Of a stretch of DNA of 34,621 nucleotides, positions 7,203-14,886 are shown in pieces. Origin of the DNA: Kitasatospora aureofaciens (GTDB taxonomy: Bacteria; Actinomycetota; Actinomycetes; Streptomycetales; Streptomycetaceae); contig NZ_JAHTKP010000073.1 of assembly GCF_019192735.1 (NCBI RefSeq), positions 1-34,621 of the forward strand. The letters are read 5' to 3'. A model generated the notes under the pieces. It was not told the origin of the DNA, made no database searches, and saw only the letters and a program-made list of their open reading frames with translations. Position numbers and translations under genes: made by a program. Each line of letters begins with the position of its first letter. The stretch's first letter is position 1.

Positions 7203-7208
7203 TACCGT
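7203..7208 (+). promoter_or_regulatory. -10 box (TACCGT) of the comEA promoter
   Basis: TACCGT is 7 nt before ATG 7216, the leaderless geometry seen at several genes in this window. It overlaps the alternative GTG start at 7207, which argues for the ATG. Confidence 0.45.
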
Positions 7209-7215
7209 GCTGCGC

Positions 7216-8136
7216 ATGACGAGCATGGGCCTGGGCGCGGCGAAGCGTCACGAGATCAGCGAGACCGTCCGGATGCGGATGGCGACGGTGCTGCCGGTGG
7301 CGGCGGAGGGGGTGCGCGGCGGCGCGGGTGGGCCGTCGGCCACCGGGCCGCCGTCATGGTCGCCGTCTGGAGAGCCGTCTGCGCCGCCGGGTGAGTCGGG
7401 TGGTGGGGTGGGTGGCCCGGACGTGCCCGAGCTGGTGGATCCGCCGGTGCCGGGTGACGGGCCGCGGTTCCGGTTCGGCCCGGCGATGATGCTCGACCGG
7501 CGGGCGGTGGTGGGGCTGGCCGTCCTGCTGCTGTTCGCGGTCGGGTACGCCGTGCAGCACTTCTGGCTGGCTCGGCCGCAGGCGGTCGCGGTGCCGGCGC
7601 TGGCGGTGGCTTCGGGGCCGTCCGCTCCGGCGTCGGCCGGGGCCGGTACGGAGGTCGGCGCGGAGGCCGGTGCGCCGGAGCCGCCTCCTGCTGTCGAGCC
7701 GGTCGTCGTGGTGGACGTCGGCGGCCGGGTCCATGTGCCCGGGCTGCACACCCTGCCCGGCGGCTCGCGGGTGGCCGACGCCCTGCGGGTGGCGGGCGGG
7801 CCACTGCCGGAGACGGACACCAGAAGCCTCAACCTGGCCAGGGTACTGACGGACGGTGAGCAGATCCTCGTCGGCGAGCCGGGGCCTCCACCTGCCTCCG
7901 CCGCCGGGGCCGGCAGCGGGGCGCCCGTTCCCGCCGTTCCGAAACAGCCCGTCAGCCTCAATCGGGCCACCCTCGAACAGCTCGACACCCTCCCTGGTGT
8001 CGGCCCGACCCTCGCCCAGCGCATCCTCGCCTACCGCACGTCGCACGGCTCGTTCCGCACGGTCGACCAGCTTCGGCAGGTCAGCGGCATCGGCGCGCGC
8101 ACGTACGCGGAGCTCCGTCCGCTGCTCACCCTCTGA
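7216..8136 (+). CDS. comEA: ComEA family DNA-binding protein
   Basis: A 306-residue protein of the DNA-uptake type. A long disordered N-terminal part (about 1-90, Gly/Pro rich) precedes one transmembrane helix (about 95-118, VVGLAVLLLFAVGYAVQHFW). A Pro/Ala-rich spacer is followed by an SLBB domain (VVVDVGGRVHVPGLHTLPGG to ILVG) and a C-terminal double helix-hairpin-helix (LNRATLEQLDTLPGVGPTLA, then LRQVSGIGARTYAEL) that binds dsDNA without sequence preference. In competent bacteria ComEA receives DNA outside the membrane and passes it to ComEC, encoded next. Natural competence is not established for most streptomycetes. GTG 7207 is an alternative start. Confidence 0.93.
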   Translation: MTSMGLGAAKRHEISETVRMRMATVLPVAAEGVRGGAGGPSATGPPSWSPSGEPSAPPGESGGGVGGPDVPELVDPPVPGDGPRFRFGPAMMLDRRAVVGLAVLLLFAVGYAVQHFWLARPQAVAVPALAVASGPSAPASAGAGTEVGAEAGAPEPPPAVEPVVVVDVGGRVHVPGLHTLPGGSRVADALRVAGGPLPETDTRSLNLARVLTDGEQILVGEPGPPPASAAGAGSGAPVPAVPKQPVSLNRATLEQLDTLPGVGPTLAQRILAYRTSHGSFRTVDQLRQVSGIGARTYAELRPLLTL

Positions 8137-8217
8137 CGTCCCGCCCACGCACCCGTCCTGCCAGCCCATTCCGCCAATTCGTCCCGCCGATCCGCCCCGC
8201 CGAAGGGAGGTACCGCC

Positions 8218-10836
8218 ATGTCCGCCACCGAGCCGACCCCGTCCGTCCACACCCCGGGGCCCGACTTCCGACTGCTGCTCCCCGCCGTCTCGGCCTGGGT
8301 GGTCGCGGCCGCACTCCTGGGCCGGGCGCCGGGGCACGACACCGTCCTGCTCGGGTCGGCCGGCGTGGCCGTGTTGGCGGGCGTCGCGCTGCTCGCCCGG
8401 CCGGGTGCGCTCCGGCGCCGTGGGGCGGCGGCGACGCTGGCAGCCGTCCTGCTCACGGGGGCAGCGGCCACGGTTGCGACCCTGCTGCACACCGCAGACC
8501 TGCACCGGGGGCCGCTGCCGGAGCTGGCCCGGGCGGCCGAGCACGCCTCGCCGCGTGCGGCGGGCGAGCCGGCTCGGGTCGTGGACGTCGAGCTGACCGT
8601 TGTGGGAGATCCGAAGTCCCATGAGTCCCGGGGCGGTACCACCGGTGGGCAGAGCGTGCTCACGGTGGAGGCGGTGGCGGACCGCGTCACCGTCCCCGAT
8701 GGGCAGGCCACCCGGACGCGGACGCCGGTGACGGTCATGGTCCGAGGGCAGGAGGCCGGGCCGTGGCAGGGGTTGCTCCCGTCCGCCCGGCTGGCGGTGG
8801 AGGCCGAGGTCCGGCCGGCGGGTGAGGGGTACGACACCGAGTCCGCGGCGCTGCTGGTCGCCCACGGTGAGCCTCGGCAGCTCGCGTCGCCGAGCCTGCC
8901 GCAGCGGATCGCCGGGTGGCTGCGCGAGGGCCTGCGGACGGCCAGCGACGGGCTTCCACCCGATGCGCGAGGGCTGCTGCCGGGGCTGGTCGTCGGAGAC
9001 ATCTCGCGGCTGCCCGACGACCTCCTGGACGCCTTCCGGGCCACCGACCTGGTGCACCTGGTGGCGGTGAGCGGGGCCAACCTGGCGATCGTCCTCGGGG
9101 TGCTTCTGGGCGCCCCCGGGCAGGCGGGCACGCCCGAGCGCCGAGGGCTGGCCGCGCTGCTGGGCCTCTCGCTGCGCACCAGTGCCCTGCTCGGGACGGC
9201 GCTGACGCTGGCCTTCGTCACCATCTGCCGTCCGGAGCCCAGCGTGCTGCGGGCGGCGGGGACGGGCCTGATCGGCATGCTCGCCCTGGCCACGGGCCGG
9301 CCCCGGCAGGCCGTGCCCGCGCTGGCCGGGGCGGTGCTGGTCCTGGTGTTGCTGGATCCGTATCTGGCACGGTCCTTCGGGTTCCTGCTGTCCGTGCTCG
9401 CCACGGCCGGGCTGCTGGTCCTCGGGCCGCCCTGGGCCGAGGCGCTGCGGTCCCGGCGCTGGCCGCACCACCTGGCGGGCGCTCTCGCGGCCACGGCGGG
9501 GGCCCAGGCGCTGTGCGCGCCGGTGACGGTGGTGCTCTCCGGGCACATCAGCCTGGTCGCGATCCCGTGCAATCTGCTGGCCGAGCTGGCGGTGGCCCCG
9601 GCGACGCTGCTCGGCTTCGGGGTGCTCGTACTGGAGCCGGTCTCCCCAGCACTGGCCCGGCTGCTCGCGGAGCCGGCCGGCGTGCCGGTCAGTTGGCTGG
9701 CGCTGGTCGCGCGGCGAGGGGCCGAGCTGCCGGGCGGGCAACTGTCGTGGCCGGGCGGATGGTTCGGGACGGTGACGGTCGCGCTCATCACTCTGGCGGT
9801 CTGCTGGGCGGCACCGCTGCTGCTGCCTCGGAGGGTGGAGTCCGATGGGCGTGCCCGCGGGCGGCGGCGGTGGGTCCGGGCGCTGGTGACGGGGATGCTG
9901 CTGGTGGTTCTGCTGGCCGTGCTGCTGCGGCCACCGTTGCTCGCCCGGATCGCCACCGGCTGGCCACCGCGGGGGTGGCGGATGGTGATGTGCGATATCG
10001 GGCAGGGCGACATGCTGGTGCTTCCGGCGGACGTGCCGGGCAGTGCGGTGGTGGTCGATGCGGGGCCGGATCCGAATGCGGCTGATCGGTGTCTGCGGGA
10101 TCTCGGTATCACTGCGGTGTCGTTGCTCCTGGTGACGCATTTTCATGCTGACCACGTCGAGGGTGTGCCAGGGGTGTTGCGGGGCCGCCGGGTCGGAGCG
10201 ATCGAGGGCACGGTCCTGGACGATCCCCCTGGTGAGGCTGCCCGGGTGGCGGGTTGGGCGGCCGGTGCCGGCGTTCCGCTGCTACGTGCCGGGCGGGGCG
10301 AACGGCGTTCGGCGGGGCCGGGGTTGTCGTGGGATGTGGTCTGGCCCGACGCCGGTGCGGCCGTCGAGGCGCCGGGTGCCAACAATGCGAGCGTCGCGAT
10401 GCTGGTGACGGTGGCCGGAGGGGTGCGGATGGCGTTGTTGGGGGACCTTGAACCACCGGCCCAGTCCGCCTTGTTGGGTCGGCTGGGGCGCGTGGACGTG
10501 CTGAAGGTCGCGCATCACGGTTCTGCCCACCAGGACTGGGGCTTGGCCGGTTCCTTGCGGCCTCGGCTGGCGTTGATCTCGTGCGGCGAGGGCAACTCGT
10601 ACGGGCATCCGTCCCCTCGGACGGTGGACCGGTTGCGGGCGCTCGGCGCGACCGTTCTGCGCACCGATCGGTCGGGGGACATTGCCGTGACGGGCGACTC
10701 CCCGGCCACCCTCGGCGTGGCCGTGCACCCGCAGAGCGCGCACGGAGCGCACAGGCCGGGTTCCCACGGCGCGGACGAGGCGGCCGCCTCCCACACCGGC
10801 CGGGGCTCGCACACCCCGCGAGCCCCGCCGGGCTGA
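8218..10836 (+). CDS. comEC: ComEC/Rec2-family DNA-uptake channel protein
   Basis: An 872-residue polytopic membrane protein. N-terminal hydrophobic segments and an extracytoplasmic domain (about 1-250) lead into the competence-domain core (about 260-560) with LVHLVAVSGANLAIVLGVLLG and many transmembrane helices. A C-terminal metallo-beta-lactamase-like domain (about 590-840) carries THFHADHVEG near residue 640 and KVAHHGSAHQDW, the metal-binding signature proposed for degrading the non-transported strand. ComEC forms the inner-membrane channel for single-stranded DNA. The last 30 or so residues are a His/Ser/Gly-rich tail. A strong SD (AAGGGAGG, 8203-8210) precedes ATG 8218, 81 nt after comEA, so the two are probably one operon. 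All motifs look intact. Confidence 0.95.
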   Translation: MSATEPTPSVHTPGPDFRLLLPAVSAWVVAAALLGRAPGHDTVLLGSAGVAVLAGVALLARPGALRRRGAAATLAAVLLTGAAATVATLLHTADLHRGPLPELARAAEHASPRAAGEPARVVDVELTVVGDPKSHESRGGTTGGQSVLTVEAVADRVTVPDGQATRTRTPVTVMVRGQEAGPWQGLLPSARLAVEAEVRPAGEGYDTESAALLVAHGEPRQLASPSLPQRIAGWLREGLRTASDGLPPDARGLLPGLVVGDISRLPDDLLDAFRATDLVHLVAVSGANLAIVLGVLLGAPGQAGTPERRGLAALLGLSLRTSALLGTALTLAFVTICRPEPSVLRAAGTGLIGMLALATGRPRQAVPALAGAVLVLVLLDPYLARSFGFLLSVLATAGLLVLGPPWAEALRSRRWPHHLAGALAATAGAQALCAPVTVVLSGHISLVAIPCNLLAELAVAPATLLGFGVLVLEPVSPALARLLAEPAGVPVSWLALVARRGAELPGGQLSWPGGWFGTVTVALITLAVCWAAPLLLPRRVESDGRARGRRRWVRALVTGMLLVVLLAVLLRPPLLARIATGWPPRGWRMVMCDIGQGDMLVLPADVPGSAVVVDAGPDPNAADRCLRDLGITAVSLLLVTHFHADHVEGVPGVLRGRRVGAIEGTVLDDPPGEAARVAGWAAGAGVPLLRAGRGERRSAGPGLSWDVVWPDAGAAVEAPGANNASVAMLVTVAGGVRMALLGDLEPPAQSALLGRLGRVDVLKVAHHGSAHQDWGLAGSLRPRLALISCGEGNSYGHPSPRTVDRLRALGATVLRTDRSGDIAVTGDSPATLGVAVHPQSAHGAHRPGSHGADEAAASHTGRGSHTPRAPPG

Positions 10837-10865
10837 GCACCCTCCGTCCTCTCCTCCCATCCCCC

Positions 10866-10939
10866 GGGGTGGGGTCAGGGAAAGGGGGTGGGGTGGGGAG
10901 GAGGGAGGGGAGGGGGCGGGGCGGGGCCCGGGGAAGGGG
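10866..10939 (+). other. G-run tract (G-quadruplex potential) between convergent genes
   Basis: About eleven runs of three or more G lie in 74 nt on the plus strand, with loops of one to a few bases. In comEC mRNA this is a 3' UTR tract that could fold into G-quadruplexes. In the opposite transcript, reading out of the M14 gene, it is C-rich and G-poor, as in Rho-utilisation sites. Composition is seen; both roles are inference. The 235-bp gap holds no ORF I can support. Confidence 0.6.
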
Positions 10940-10940
10940 T

Positions 10941-10974
10941 GCGGCGCGCCCCGGGCAGGCCCGGAGCGCGCCGC
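10941..10974. terminator. Long GC hairpin after comEC
   Basis: Positions 10941-10956 pair with 10959-10974: 16 positions, one C-A mismatch, 2-nt loop. There is no U tract. It lies between the convergent comEC and M14 genes and probably acts as a bidirectional terminator. Confidence 0.6.
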
Positions 10975-11020
10975 GAGGAGGAACGGGTGCGCGCAGGGGA
11001 GCGGCGAGGAACTTGGCGTG

Positions 11021-11044
11021 GCGCTCCGGGCGGGCCCGGAGCGC
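11021..11044. terminator. Perfect 11-bp hairpin after the M14 gene
   Basis: GCGCTCCGGGC (11021-11031) pairs perfectly with GCCCGGAGCGC (11034-11044). The right arm and flank GGCCCGGAGCGCGCCGCG (11033-11050) are an exact copy of 10958-10975 in the neighbouring hairpin. It lies 28 nt after the M14 stop on the minus strand. Confidence 0.6.
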
Positions 11045-11071
11045 GCCGCGGGGCTCGCGGTTGGGGCGGGG

Positions 11072-12472
11072 TCAGTTCGTGGTTGTGTACGGCGCGGGGG
11101 TGTGGGTGGCGGCGTACATGAGGGCGGGCTTCAGTTTGGGCCAGAAGTAGGAGTCCTGGCAGGTGTAGGCGGGCATGAATCCGGTGCAGCCGCGGGAGTC
11201 GCTGTCACCGACCTCGATGGTGAAGCTGGCGGTGCCGAGCTTGTCGTAGATCCAGTCGTCGGTGCCGCCGGCGGCGTCGTAGAGGATCTCGCCGGCCTGA
11301 CCGGACTGGTAGCCGGTGAGTGCGCCGAGGTTGGCGGCCATGGCGCGCAGGGCGGTGTCGTTGCCGGTGTGGACGGCGTGGTCGTGGGCCCAGGGGAAGA
11401 TGACCATGCTGGCGTCGCTGTGCAGGGTGATCATGATGCCGCGGGTGTCGGCCGGGGCGGGGTCGGTGTCGCCGGGGCCGCGGACTGCGGGGTAGAGGTC
11501 GCGGAACAGGCCTTCCAGGGCCGTGTTCTCGACCTCGGAGTCGGCCTGCGGGCCGAGGTAGATCTCGGAGCACGGGTCGGTCGAGGTGCCGAGCCCGCCC
11601 CAGTGGGTGCCGGCGTTGCGGTTGAGGTCGACGCCGGTCTGGCCGGTGAAGTCGCAGGAGCTGCCGTTGGTGTCGTCGGCGTTCTTTCGCTGGTAGTTGG
11701 GGGTGTCGCCGCCCTGCTGGACGATGTCGACGCCGTCCGGGTTGGCGATCGGCACGACCCAGATCTCGGTGGAGTCGAGGAGCGCGGTGACGTCCTTGTC
11801 GGTGCCGTAGCCGCCGGTGAGGTAGTCGATCCAGCGCCAGGAGATCTCGCCGGTGGTGATCTCGCGGGCGTGGATCTGGCTCATCAGGAAGAACCGGGGC
11901 TTGGCCGAGTTCGGGGTGCGCTGGCAGTCGCCCGCGGTGCGCTTGGTGATGCAGACGGCCTTCAGGTCGTAGCCGTTGGGTTTGCCGGTCTGCTTCCGCC
12001 AGGACTGGCCGTACGTGACCACGGTGGCCAAGTCGGGGTGCTGGGAGGTGACTTGGTCCAGGTGGGCGTACTGGGCGTTGACGGTGTGGTAGCCGCCGTA
12101 GTAGGTCTCGTCCGGGCCGGCCGCGGGGAGTTGGCCGCTCCGGGGGCGGGCGCGGAGTGGTGCCTGCGCCGGCTCGGGCAGTGTCTGGTCGACCGTCGGC
12201 GTGAAGCCGAGCAGGCGCAGCCGGGTGCCTGCGCGGGCGTCGCCGAGGACGAACAGGTCGCCGTCCTCGCGGTGTTCGAGCAGGTCGAACCCTTCGGCGG
12301 AGAGGGTCCGGGCGTCCTCTGCCGTGTGGGTGGGGACGCGGTAGACGAACATGCCCTGGACGGTCGACGGTTGCGTGTTCTGGGCAGTGGCCGTCGGGAC
12401 GACCGACAGCGCGAGCACGGTGAGCGCGGCAACTGTGCCGGCCGCGAAGGTGGTTGAACGCTTCCTGGCCAT
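11072..12472 (-). CDS. Secreted M14-family zinc carboxypeptidase
   Basis: A 466-residue metallocarboxypeptidase. A Sec signal peptide (MARKRSTTFAAGTVAALTVL and on, cleavage likely after TATA near residue 29) is followed by a propeptide-like region (about 30-110) and the catalytic domain. Zinc ligands are in HAREITTGE (HxxE), with the third His in MITLHSDASM. Asn/Arg substrate contacts are in TGVDLNRNAG, and the general-base Glu is in SFTIEVGDS. Several Cys pairs suit an exported enzyme. It should trim C-terminal residues from extracellular peptides. Start 12472 gives a normal signal peptide with GGAG upstream; in-frame ATGs at 12541 and 12592 would put 23 or 40 residues before it. Monocistronic, convergent with comEC. 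Confidence 0.93.
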   Translation of the reverse strand: MARKRSTTFAAGTVAALTVLALSVVPTATAQNTQPSTVQGMFVYRVPTHTAEDARTLSAEGFDLLEHREDGDLFVLGDARAGTRLRLLGFTPTVDQTLPEPAQAPLRARPRSGQLPAAGPDETYYGGYHTVNAQYAHLDQVTSQHPDLATVVTYGQSWRKQTGKPNGYDLKAVCITKRTAGDCQRTPNSAKPRFFLMSQIHAREITTGEISWRWIDYLTGGYGTDKDVTALLDSTEIWVVPIANPDGVDIVQQGGDTPNYQRKNADDTNGSSCDFTGQTGVDLNRNAGTHWGGLGTSTDPCSEIYLGPQADSEVENTALEGLFRDLYPAVRGPGDTDPAPADTRGIMITLHSDASMVIFPWAHDHAVHTGNDTALRAMAANLGALTGYQSGQAGEILYDAAGGTDDWIYDKLGTASFTIEVGDSDSRGCTGFMPAYTCQDSYFWPKLKPALMYAATHTPAPYTTTN

Positions 12473-12576
12473 GAGGGCTCCGGAGTCGTGGGGGGAGGGG
12501 CGTGAGCCGGGGCGAGGCCGACGGTCGGGTGTCGGGGTCATGACATGAACCCCCGTGCAAGCATCGCCCTGGTGGC

Positions 12577-12605
12577 AGCAAACCGCTGCCATGGCGGTCC
12601 GTCAA
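12577..12605 (-). promoter_or_regulatory. Predicted promoter of the M14 gene
   Basis: On the minus strand, -35 TTGACG (12605-12600) and -10 TTTGCT (12582-12577) are separated by 17 bp. A small hairpin, GGCAGC (12574-12579) with GCTGCC (12585-12590), overlaps the -10. This would leave a 5' UTR of roughly 100 nt to the start at 12472. Confidence 0.4.
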
Positions 12606-12669
12606 CTCCCTGTCACAACCTCAATCCCGGGGATCATCGACCACACCGCGGCGCTGCCGTAACGACAAA

Positions 12670-12697
12670 CCGCCCCGGGGCCCAGACCCCGGGGCGG
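12670..12697 (-). terminator. Terminator of the RraB-like gene
   Basis: A perfect 11-bp stem pairs 12670-12680 with 12687-12697 (loop 12681-12686). It starts 14 nt after the stop at 12711 on the minus strand and is followed there by TTTGTCGTT. Confidence 0.8.
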
Positions 12698-12710
12698 CTC
12701 ACGGAAGCGC

Positions 12711-13004
12711 TCAGCCCGCCTCGCGCCAGCCTTCGTACTCTGCGGCGAGCGCGTCGAGGGCGCGCAGCCGGGCCGGGGTCCAGCCGTCCTCCGGCGGTTC
12801 GACGACCACGAGCCACTGGGCGTCCTCGGCGTCGTCCTCGCCCGCCAGGGCGTCGCGGACGACTTCGAGCTCGCCGAGGTCGGGGTGGGTGGCGCTGAGT
12901 TCTTCCGCGGCCTCCTGGGCGGCGTCGCGGTCGGGCAGGACGAGCAGCTGCCGGGCGTGCGGGTCGTTGACGTCCGGCTGGTCGGTGATGTGGTCTTCGG
13001 TCAC
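12711..13004 (-). CDS. Small acidic protein, possibly RraB-like (RNase E inhibitor domain)
   Basis: A 97-residue, strongly acidic protein starting at GTG 13004, with GGAG about 11 nt upstream. After a polar start (TEDHITDQPDVND) comes a strand-helix unit (RQLLVLPDRDAAQEAAEEL), an acidic loop (AGEDDAEDAQ), a strand (WLVVVEPPEDG), and a helix ending in LDALAAEYEGWREA. The order strand-helix-strand-helix and the terminal (E)Y(E/D)GW resemble RraB-family proteins, which bind and inhibit RNase E, but I judge this by eye only. It is divergent from holA across 97 bp and closed by its own terminator. It is hidden in a much longer open frame whose upstream part overlaps holA and is not real. Confidence 0.7.
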   Translation of the reverse strand: MTEDHITDQPDVNDPHARQLLVLPDRDAAQEAAEELSATHPDLGELEVVRDALAGEDDAEDAQWLVVVEPPEDGWTPARLRALDALAAEYEGWREAG

Positions 13005-13101
13005 CGGCCCATTCTCCAGCCGCCCCGGTCCCGCTCCGCCCGCAGGGCCCGGATGCAGGACCGGGCAGGGGTGTCCGTCCACCGTGGGATGCTGGTAGGC
13101 G

Positions 13102-14100
13102 ATGGCCAGGAAGAGTGCACGCGACGACCTGCTCGCCCCGCTGACCCTCACGGTCGGCCAGGAGGAGCTGCTGCTGGACCGCGCGGTCGCCCAGGTGGTG
13201 GCGGCGGCGAAGGCGGCGGACCCGGACGCCGACGTGCGGGATCTCCCGCCCGGTGGGCTCCAGCCGGGCAGCCTGGCCGAGCTGACCACGCCGTCGCTGT
13301 TCGCCGAGCGCAAGGTCATCGTGATCAGGGCCGCCCAGGACCTCTCCGCCGACTCGGTGAAGGAGGTCAAGGCGTACATCGAGGCCCCGGCCGACGAAGT
13401 GATCATGGTGCTGGTGCATGCGGGCGGCGCCAAGGGCAAGGGCCTGCTGGACGCGGCGCGCAAGGCCGGCGGCCGCGAGGTGGCCTGCGCGAAGCTGGCC
13501 AAGGCGAGCGAGCGGCTGGCCTTCGTCAAGGGCGAGTTCCGCACGCTCGGGCGCTCCGCCACCCCGGAGGCCTGCCAGGCCTTGCTGGACGCCCTCGGCA
13601 GCGACCTGCGCGAGCTGGCCGCCGCGTGCAGCCAGCTCACCTCGGACGTCGAGGGCACGATCGACGAGACGGTGGTGGCCCGCTACTACAGCGGCCGGGC
13701 CGAGGCCACCGGCTTCGAGGTGGCCGACCTGGCCGTCACCGGCCGGGCCGCGGAGGCGCTGGAGCGGCTGCGCTGGGCGCTGGCGGTGGGGCAGCCGCCG
13801 ACCGGCATCACCTACGCGCTGGCGTCCGGCGTGCGCAGCATCGGGCGGCTGGCGACCACCGGGCGGAACATGCGCCCGGCCGATCTGGCCCGCGAGTTGG
13901 GTATGCCGCCGTGGAAGGTCGAGCGGGTCCGCCAGCAGATGCGCGGCTGGACGGGCGATGGCGTGGCCACCGCGCTGACCGCGATCGCGCAGGCGGACGC
14001 CGCCGTCAAGGGCGGCTCGGACGACCCGGCCTTCGCCCTGGAGCGCGCGGTGGTCGCCGTCGCCCGAGCCGCCCGCGCGGGCAGCCGTCCGGCGTACTGA
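13102..14100 (+). CDS. holA: DNA polymerase III delta subunit
   Basis: The 332-residue clamp-loader delta subunit opens the beta sliding clamp within the DnaX complex. The N-terminal domain begins LTVGQEELLLDRAVAQVV, and the region TTPSLFAERKVIVIRAAQDL matches the clamp-interacting part of HolA. The AAA+ fold has no functional Walker A, as expected for delta. The C-terminal collar domain includes EVADLAVTGRAAEALERLRW and LARELGMPPWKVERVRQQM. The length is normal (about 330). ATG 13102 gives the family N-terminus; the upstream SD is poor (GGTAGG). It is divergent from the RraB-like gene and convergent with rpsT. Confidence 0.95.
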   Translation: MARKSARDDLLAPLTLTVGQEELLLDRAVAQVVAAAKAADPDADVRDLPPGGLQPGSLAELTTPSLFAERKVIVIRAAQDLSADSVKEVKAYIEAPADEVIMVLVHAGGAKGKGLLDAARKAGGREVACAKLAKASERLAFVKGEFRTLGRSATPEACQALLDALGSDLRELAAACSQLTSDVEGTIDETVVARYYSGRAEATGFEVADLAVTGRAAEALERLRWALAVGQPPTGITYALASGVRSIGRLATTGRNMRPADLARELGMPPWKVERVRQQMRGWTGDGVATALTAIAQADAAVKGGSDDPAFALERAVVAVARAARAGSRPAY

Positions 14101-14126
14101 GCAGCTCCGGCTGCGTGCGGATCGCG

Positions 14127-14154
14127 TGCAGTCCGTCCCGGGCGACGGACTGCA
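14127..14154 (+). terminator. holA terminator hairpin
   Basis: TGCAGTCCGTC (14127-14137) pairs perfectly with GACGGACTGCA (14144-14154) around a CCGGGC loop, 26 nt after the holA stop. There is no U tract. Confidence 0.65.
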
Positions 14155-14231
14155 GAGCCGACCTCGGCACCTCGGCCCTGAGGGGCCCGGGTAGATCCGC
14201 GCCCCGCCGTCGCCGGCCAAGACACAGAACG

Positions 14232-14283
14232 CGACAGGCGCCGCAGCGGGCCTCTGGGGAAGAGGCCGCTGCGGCGCCTGTCG
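14232..14283. other. Very long hairpin midway between holA and rpsT
   Basis: A 23-bp stem pairs 14232-14255 with 14261-14283, broken only by one bulged G at about 14250, with loop GGGGA. It sits almost exactly midway between the two convergent stop codons (about 130 nt from each), beyond each gene's own small hairpin. A weaker stem pairs GCACCGCAC (14295-14303) with GTGCGGTGC (14326-14334). The 311-bp gap holds no ORF or tRNA that I can support. A shared transcription barrier or a palindromic repeat element are both possible. Confidence 0.7.
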
Positions 14284-14388
14284 AACTGCTTCGTGCACCG
14301 CACCCGCGTGGCGAACGCAGGCCGCGTGCGGTGCGAGTCTCGCGCGTCTCAGGGGTCCGGGTAGAGGGCCGGACGGTCCCTGGACGGT

Positions 14389-14404
14389 GGGGGCTGGAGC
14401 CCCC
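14389..14404 (-). terminator. rpsT terminator hairpin
   Basis: GGGGGCT (14389-14395) pairs with AGCCCCC (14398-14404), beginning 7 nt after the rpsT stop on the minus strand. A second small stem pairs GTCCGG (14355-14360) with CCGGAC (14369-14374). Confidence 0.6.
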
Positions 14405-14411
14405 GGGGGCG

Positions 14412-14681
14412 TCAGGCCTGGACGGCGGTGTTGACGCGCTTGGTGATGGCCGACTTCTTGTTGGCGGCCTGGTTGGCGTGGATGACGCCCTTGCTCACGG
14501 CCTTGTCCAGCGCCTTGGAGGCGGCGCGGGCCAGCACGACGGCCTTCTCGGTCTCGCCGGCGGCAGCGGCCTCACGGGCCTTGCGCAGAGCGGTCTTCAG
14601 CGAGGACTTGACGGCCTTGTTGCGCAGGCGCGCCTTCTCGTTGGTCTTGTTGCGCTTGATCTGGGACTTGATGTTCGCCAC
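14412..14681 (-). CDS. rpsT: 30S ribosomal protein S20
   Basis: An 89-residue basic, helical protein with the family start ANIKSQIKRNKTNEKARLRNKAVKSSLKT and end ITKRVNTAVQA. It binds 16S rRNA early in 30S assembly. The start is GTG 14681 with GAGG 7 nt upstream. Non-ATG starts are usual for rpsT and in E. coli are linked to autogenous translational control, so the GTG is worth keeping. It is a single gene, convergent with holA. The 220 bp upstream contain a short T-rich patch (about 14700-14708) and the CCAAACC repeats. Confidence 0.98.
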   Translation of the reverse strand: MANIKSQIKRNKTNEKARLRNKAVKSSLKTALRKAREAAAAGETEKAVVLARAASKALDKAVSKGVIHANQAANKKSAITKRVNTAVQA

Positions 14682-14804
14682 GAAGGAGCCTCAGTCTTGT
14701 CTAAAAGGATTGAACGGACTGCACGCAGCGGCCGTCGGTCCAGCTGAGAGGGCATGCCGAGGCCAGGTGCAGCAGCCCACGCTACCAGGGGCCCGCCGCC
14801 CGCC

Positions 14805-14871
14805 CCAAACCGACCGCCCGCCCAAACCGGCTGCGCGGACCAAACCATCCGCCCCAAACCGACCGCGCGGA
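14805..14871 (+). repeat. Four degenerate CCAAACC repeats
   Basis: CCAAACC occurs at 14805, 14822, 14840 and 14854, each followed by a variant of GACCGCSCG. The spacing is 17, 18 and 14 nt. The array fills the gap between the rpsT upstream region and the stop of the ABM-domain gene. Confidence 0.7.
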
Positions 14872-14886
14872 CCACCCGGGCGTCGC

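Noticed and set aside
5213..10155. Long minus-strand open frames opposite degV, comEA and comEC
   Set aside because: No recognisable domains, no SD or promoter, and mirrored codon bias of genes with intact family motifs.
13005..13658. Minus-strand extension of the RraB-like gene opposite holA
   Set aside because: The extension overlaps holA, which is certain. GTG 13004 with GGAG upstream gives a sensible small protein.
14101..14411. A tRNA or other structured RNA gene between holA and rpsT
   Set aside because: I found no cloverleaf, T-loop motif or acceptor stem. The structure there is better explained by terminator-like hairpins.
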